From contig JADFNE010000006.1 of the NCBI GenBank assembly GCA_022563535.1, positions 1 through 64,000 of the forward strand: a stretch of 64,000 nucleotides of DNA, given 5' to 3'. Within the stretch, counting starts at the first letter, position 1. Each line of letters starts with the position of its first letter. The notes beneath the pieces were generated by a model. The model had not been told where the DNA came from. It was given only the letters and a program-made list of their open reading frames with translations, and did not search any database. Both the position numbers and the translations under genes were made by a program. The stretch is from Myxococcales bacterium (GTDB taxonomy: Bacteria; Myxococcota_A; UBA9160; UBA4427). This document shows positions 59,891-64,000 of the stretch, piece by piece.

Positions 59891-60232
59891 GGCAGTCGTA
59901 CCTCTGAGCGGGGGGGAGTAAATGAATGCTGACGAACAGTGTCTCGAGCCGATTCTAGAGTCGGCGACGATTGCCTTGTTGGCCTCGCTGGGCGCGGGCA
60001 GTTTAGTGCGTTGCACGCGCGTCTGCTGCGAAAGCCACGAAGCCCCGCGGGGTTGCTGCAACACGACGACTCCTCACCGGTTTGTTTGGGCGTGTGACGC
60101 AGGACCGCAGCAATTTATTCGCAGAAGATTCGCATCGGGATGCTTCCGCCCGGCGGCCAGGTCGCTCGCAAGTCGAGCTGACAAGCTGCTTCGCCACAAC
60201 GGGATCCGTGTGCTGGGTTATGTTCGCCCGCG
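59891..60232. other. 342-base intergenic region between mlaC-like and SCO1 genes
   Basis: Divergent region. It contains an 18-base near-palindrome at 59948-59965 (GCCGATTCTAGAGTCGGC, one mismatch), 58 bases upstream of the MlaC-like start; this could be an operator. No gene is called here: two short frames to 60236 lack a usable ribosome-binding site. Confidence 0.5.
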
Positions 60233-60910
60233 ATGAGAGGCTTCTATTTTGTTCATGTCGCGACCGGGGTCATTCTGATCGCCGTTCTGGTGGCGTTTTT
60301 TGGCCTGCGCAACGAATGGGGTGGGCGCAGTGGGGTGGTGGACATCGTCTCGGCCCCCGGCACTGCGCCGGTATCCAGCCTGCCGTCTCGGGGCGACCCG
60401 AAGCCCCTGACCTTTACCAATCATCTCGGCGAAACCGTGAGCGAGCTCGATTTCCGGGGGGGTCATTCGCTCGTCTTCTTTGGTTATTCGAGTTGTCCCG
60501 ACGTCTGTCCCGGCAATCTCATGGTGATGTCGCGAGCATTGACGACGCTCGGTGAGGCCGCCGAACAGGTGCGACCGATCTTCATCAGCTTCGACCCCGA
60601 GCGCGATACGCCGGAAGTCCTGAACAGCTACGTCTCACACTTTCACCCTCGGCTCATCGGGCTCACGGGAACCCCCGCGGAGATCGAGGCCGCGACCAGG
60701 GCCTACGGTGTCTTTTTTGAACGGAGTGAGAATTCGGATGGAAGTGCGGGCAGCGGCGAGATCCAGCACACATCGAACACATTTCTCATCGGCCCCGACG
60801 GTCAAGCCCTTGCGATCTTCCGGCACAACACACCGCCGGACGAAATGGCTGCGGTAATCCTGGAGAAAATTCAGCAGAGCCAAGACCAGAACACGGCTGC
60901 GCTACCTTGA
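60233..60910 (+). CDS. SCO1/SenC copper chaperone for cytochrome c oxidase
   Basis: 225 residues. One N-terminal membrane helix (TGVILIAVLVAFFGL), then a thioredoxin-fold domain with the copper motif CPDVC (Cys88, Cys92) in FGYSSCPDVCPGNL and the third ligand His in EIQHTSNTFLIG. Sco proteins deliver Cu to the CuA site of cytochrome oxidase. The next gene (DUF420) is often part of the same assembly. Confidence 0.92.
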   Translation: MRGFYFVHVATGVILIAVLVAFFGLRNEWGGRSGVVDIVSAPGTAPVSSLPSRGDPKPLTFTNHLGETVSELDFRGGHSLVFFGYSSCPDVCPGNLMVMSRALTTLGEAAEQVRPIFISFDPERDTPEVLNSYVSHFHPRLIGLTGTPAEIEAATRAYGVFFERSENSDGSAGSGEIQHTSNTFLIGPDGQALAIFRHNTPPDEMAAVILEKIQQSQDQNTAALP

Positions 60911-60914
60911 CGCA

Positions 60915-61325
60915 ATGCTCGACTGGCTCCCTCACTTTGGCGCTCTCTGCAATTTCACGATCACGATCCTGATCGTCTGGGCCTTCATCGCGATCCGTCG
61001 CGGAGACCGGGAACTCCACCCCAAACTGATGAAGTTTGCGATCGGTCTGGGCGCCGTATTCCTGGTTTCGTATTTGGTGCAGATCACCACGACCGGACAC
61101 GGAGAGGCACCCGGAACGGGGCTCTACCGAAATACGTTTCTCGTCATCCTCGCGACCCACACCGTTTGCGCCGTACTCATGCTTCCGTTGATCTTGCGAT
61201 CAGCCTATCTGGGCATCAACGGTCGATTTGCCGAACACCGAAAGATCGTGCGCTTTGCCTACCCGGTGTGGCTCTACGTGGGGACAACCGGCGTGGTCAT
61301 CTATCTGATGATGTACCAGCTTTAG
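60915..61325 (+). CDS. DUF420 membrane protein (CtaM-like)
   Basis: 136 residues with four hydrophobic helices and the family His pattern (ILATHTVCAVLMLPLILRSA, GRFAEHRKIVRFAYPVWLYV). DUF420/CtaM proteins are required for haem-copper oxidase assembly. It begins four bases after the SCO1 stop, which supports a shared role. Confidence 0.85.
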   Translation: MLDWLPHFGALCNFTITILIVWAFIAIRRGDRELHPKLMKFAIGLGAVFLVSYLVQITTTGHGEAPGTGLYRNTFLVILATHTVCAVLMLPLILRSAYLGINGRFAEHRKIVRFAYPVWLYVGTTGVVIYLMMYQL

Positions 61326-61339
61326 TTCGCATTATCGCG

Positions 61340-62281
61340 ATGTCACTCCATCGAACCTCTGGAAACCAACGTCGGGGCTTGCTGCTCGCGACGAACGTGT
61401 TGCTGATCTGGTCGGTGCTACCCCACGTCCTCAAAGTTCTGCTGTCCTACATGGATCCGTACTCTGTCACCTGGTTTCGCTTCGTAATTGCGAGTGTGGG
61501 CTTTGGCTGGATACTCCAGCGAAGGGGTGAACTCCCGCGGTTGCGAAACCTGAGTGGACGAGAATTCTTGCTGCTCGGAATTGCGATCGTCTGTCTTGCG
61601 GCAAACTACATCGGCTTTCTCGTAGGCCTCGATCTCACGTCAGCCGCAACCTGCCAGGTCTTGATTCAAATTGGCCCCGTGATGCTTGCGCTCGGTGGCA
61701 TCGTGATCTTTCGCGAACGGTTCAGCAGGGTGCAGTGGCTTGGTTTCGCGATCCTGATCGCGGGTCTGTTGGTCTTCTTTGGCAGCCAGATCTCGCAGTT
61801 GGCCGATCGCGCCGGTGAAGCGGAGCAATACCGACTGGGGGTGCTTGCGATCATCGTCGCCGGACTGACCTGGGCGATCTATGGCCTGGCGCAGAAGCAA
61901 CTTCTCGTGTCCATTCCCTCGCAGCCTCTGATGCTCTGCCTGTTCGTGGGCTGCGCCATCATTTTTACTCCGGCCGTCGAAATCGGGGCAGTCCGAGATC
62001 TCGATCGAATCGGCTTGATCGCGCTCGTGCTGTCGGGCCTGGCAACAGCAGGGGCCTACGGCAGCTTCGCCGCAGCGCTCGAACACGTAGAAGCCTCCCG
62101 AGTAAGCGCAGTCATCGCACTCGTCCCCCTAGGCACACTCGCCTCCAGTACCCTGTTGAGCGAACTAGTCCCCCAACTTTTCCCCAGCACTCCTCTGCCC
62201 CTACTGAGCTTCGCCGGAGCCGGCGCAGTAGTAGCCGGCTCCCTGATCACCGCGCTTTTCGGCCGCTCCCCCACTCGCTAA
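61340..62281 (+). CDS. EamA-family drug/metabolite transporter
   Basis: 313 residues with ten expected membrane helices in two EamA repeats (LLLATNVLLIWSVLPHVLKV; ALEHVEASRVSAVIALVPLG). It probably exports a small metabolite. The ATG at 61340 is 14 bases after the DUF420 stop. An in-frame extension to 61166 is a shadow of DUF420. Confidence 0.85.
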   Translation: MSLHRTSGNQRRGLLLATNVLLIWSVLPHVLKVLLSYMDPYSVTWFRFVIASVGFGWILQRRGELPRLRNLSGREFLLLGIAIVCLAANYIGFLVGLDLTSAATCQVLIQIGPVMLALGGIVIFRERFSRVQWLGFAILIAGLLVFFGSQISQLADRAGEAEQYRLGVLAIIVAGLTWAIYGLAQKQLLVSIPSQPLMLCLFVGCAIIFTPAVEIGAVRDLDRIGLIALVLSGLATAGAYGSFAAALEHVEASRVSAVIALVPLGTLASSTLLSELVPQLFPSTPLPLLSFAGAGAVVAGSLITALFGRSPTR

Positions 62282-62328
62282 TCAAATTTGCACCGTCCAA
62301 ACCCACGAATCCGTTACCCTCGCCCCCA

Positions 62329-63999
62329 ATGAAGGCGAACTCGAGCCCCAACGCTTTTATCTTCCTGGACGAGCCCGCCTCGCATCCCGATCAGCAAGAA
62401 CTGCAAATGGTCGGGGGCATCTGGTTCGCAGCCTTGATGCTGCGGCTCTTCAATTTGCTGGAGATCCGAACTTCCGACCCGTTCTTTCAGCAGCCTTCGG
62501 TCGATCCGCTCTTCTATCACACCTGGGCGACTCAGATCTCGGCAGGTGACTGGCTGGGCGAAGGTGTGTTCCTCCAGGGCCCTCTCTACCCGTATCTTTT
62601 GTCATTGCTCTACACCCTCACGGGTCCCGGTCTTTATCTGCCTCGCTTCCTGAACTGCGTCATCGGTTCATTGACATGCGTGTTGGTATGGCGGATCGCT
62701 CGCGAATTTTTCGGCAGACGTACGGGTCTGGTCGCCAGTGCGATTGCAGCGATCTACGCGATGTTCATCTTTTACGAAGGCAGTCTGCTGATCGTCAACA
62801 TTTTGCTGCCACTCAATCTATGGGTCGTTTGGTGCGGCATGCGCGCAATGGAAGCACCGAGCAACGGTCGTTGGCTCGGCCTGGGCATGCTGATCGGTCT
62901 GACGGCTCTCGCCCGCCCCAATATGTTGCTCTACGGCCCAGCGGCCTTGGTCTTGCTCTTCGCGTTGTTGCCCAATGCGCAGGGTCTGTCGCGCAGGTTC
63001 GTTCTGGCGGGGTGTTTGTTGGCGGGAATCGGCACGACTGTCTTTCCCGCCACCTTGCGCAATTACGTCGTTACCGGCGACCGGGTGCTGGTTTCTGCAT
63101 CTGCGGGCATGAATTTCTTCAATGGCAACAATCCGGATGCGAACGGAACTCACAATGTACCGCGTATATTCGATCGCTCGACGGCCGATCATCCTCGAGA
63201 ACAGAACTTGATCTACCAGGCCTATGCCGAGCACGAGTTGGGAAGGACACTTCTGGCCTCCGAGGTGTCGACCTATTGGATGGGCCGGGGGATCGATTAT
63301 GTCATTGCAAATCCAGCCGAATGGTTGCGGCTTACGGGACGCAAGTTTCTCTACTTCATCAATGCCCACGAAATTTGGAACAACCGTTCCTATACGGTGA
63401 CGCGTCAGTTCTCCTGGGTGTTGCGCCTGCCGTTGATCGGCTTCGGATTGGTGGGGCCGCTGGCGATGTTGGGCTTTGTCGTCACCGCCAACCGATGGCG
63501 AAAACTCGCGCCGCTGTACGCCTTGATCGGGGTTCATCTCGCAACCTGCCTGATCTTCTTCGTGCTTTCCCGCTACCGCATTCCCGCCGTCCCCGTGTTG
63601 ATCATGTTTGCAGCGGCGGCCTGCGTCTGGCTCTTCGACGCGATGCGCGCGCGTCGAACCTCTTTTGCAATCGCGTTGGTCGCGTTGCTAGGGGCTGCGG
63701 GGGCCTGCAACGTAGATCTGCGAAATGAAGACTTGTCGGTCGCCTACTACAACCTGGGCAACCGGTACCGCCTGTCGAATCAGCACGAAAAAGCGATCGA
63801 CCAATATCGCGAGTCACTGAGGATCGACAGCCAATACATCTCCGCTCGAAACAACCTCGCGATCTCGCTGGAATTGAGCGGCAATCATCACCAGGAGGCG
63901 ATCGACGCCTGGCGCGCTCTCGGTGAGATGGGTCGCAAGCGGGGACTCAGTCGCTACGTCGAGAGAGCCGAACGGCACCTGCGCGTCTTGGACCACTAG
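62329..63999 (+). CDS. GT39-like integral membrane glycosyltransferase with C-terminal TPRs
   Basis: 556 residues. About nine hydrophobic helices. The first periplasmic loop has the PMT-2/GT39 pattern (PSVDPLFYHTWATQI, GVFLQGPLYPYLLSLLYTL) with the acidic residue expected for dolichyl- or polyprenyl-phosphate sugar donors. The last ~100 residues hold two TPR-like units (AYYNLGNRYRLSNQHEKAID, ARNNLAISLELSGNHHQEAI). The stop is the last codon of the window, so the gene is complete. Confidence 0.78.
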   Translation: MKANSSPNAFIFLDEPASHPDQQELQMVGGIWFAALMLRLFNLLEIRTSDPFFQQPSVDPLFYHTWATQISAGDWLGEGVFLQGPLYPYLLSLLYTLTGPGLYLPRFLNCVIGSLTCVLVWRIAREFFGRRTGLVASAIAAIYAMFIFYEGSLLIVNILLPLNLWVVWCGMRAMEAPSNGRWLGLGMLIGLTALARPNMLLYGPAALVLLFALLPNAQGLSRRFVLAGCLLAGIGTTVFPATLRNYVVTGDRVLVSASAGMNFFNGNNPDANGTHNVPRIFDRSTADHPREQNLIYQAYAEHELGRTLLASEVSTYWMGRGIDYVIANPAEWLRLTGRKFLYFINAHEIWNNRSYTVTRQFSWVLRLPLIGFGLVGPLAMLGFVVTANRWRKLAPLYALIGVHLATCLIFFVLSRYRIPAVPVLIMFAAAACVWLFDAMRARRTSFAIALVALLGAAGACNVDLRNEDLSVAYYNLGNRYRLSNQHEKAIDQYRESLRIDSQYISARNNLAISLELSGNHHQEAIDAWRALGEMGRKRGLSRYVERAERHLRVLDH

Positions 64000-64000
64000 T

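Overview
The window is about 64 kb of GC-rich, gene-dense bacterial chromosome. The cell is Gram-negative: it encodes LpxD (lipid A), an LpoA-like outer-membrane lipoprotein, a PpiD-type periplasmic chaperone, an MlaC-type lipid carrier and a full MreBCD-PBP2-RodA elongation cluster. Gene order (hemX-hemA-hemC-cobA/hemD-hemB; a compact chemosensory operon) and the many GTG/TTG starts suggest a deltaproteobacterial-type lineage (Myxococcota/Desulfobacterota and relatives). That placement is inference; no rRNA or tRNA gene was seen to confirm it. No phage, insertion sequence, CRISPR array or obvious genomic island was found. Most of the window is core housekeeping.

Layout. 0-5.9 kb: LpoA-like lipoprotein, Lon protease, ThiL. 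6.0-10.6 kb: a chemosensory operon (receptor with almost no periplasmic part, CheW, CheY, CheA, CheC). Its cheA is split by a run of ten A residues that looks like a frameshift or slippage site. 10.6-13.5 kb: LarB and LarC (nickel-pincer cofactor) and a carboxylesterase. 13.5-17.4 kb: a receiver-PilZ protein and groES-groEL behind a CIRCE operator, with a strong terminator after groEL. 17.4-20.4 kb: an unknown protein, LexA with an expanded 12-bp tandem repeat in its hinge, and a pterin operon (two PTPS paralogues plus FolE). 20.4-29.1 kb: PpiD-like chaperone, mreB-mreC-mreD-mrdA-rodA, a HAD phosphatase and thioredoxin.

29.3-38.4 kb: a deoxyhypusine-synthase-like protein and a macrodomain protein, the haem operon (hemX-hemA-hemC-cobA/hemD-hemB), a DUF4177 protein and a UbiB/AarF kinase. 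38.4-45.9 kb: a membrane protein, a universal stress protein, lpxD-rnhB-truD, cysK, a TetR regulator and ACP. 46-54.9 kb: DNA polymerase I with a degenerate proofreading site, an EgtD-like methyltransferase, a SHOCT protein, two convergent ECF sigma factors of different types, aldehyde dehydrogenase and a NYN/OST-HTH protein. 55-64 kb: epimerase, a secreted protein coupled to lysA, an APH-fold kinase, an MlaC-like protein, SCO1 plus DUF420 (cytochrome oxidase assembly), an EamA transporter and a GT39-like membrane protein with C-terminal TPRs.

The most unusual signals lie outside ordinary gene calling. They are the A10 slippery site in cheA, the (GAAAGAACAGAT)n repeat that lengthens the LexA linker, a dispersed ~36-bp palindromic element present three times with a conserved loop, the paired but catalytically different PTPS paralogues next to folE, and short tandem repeats in larC and in the hemX leader. 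I do not see a clearly new multi-gene defence or biosynthetic system here.
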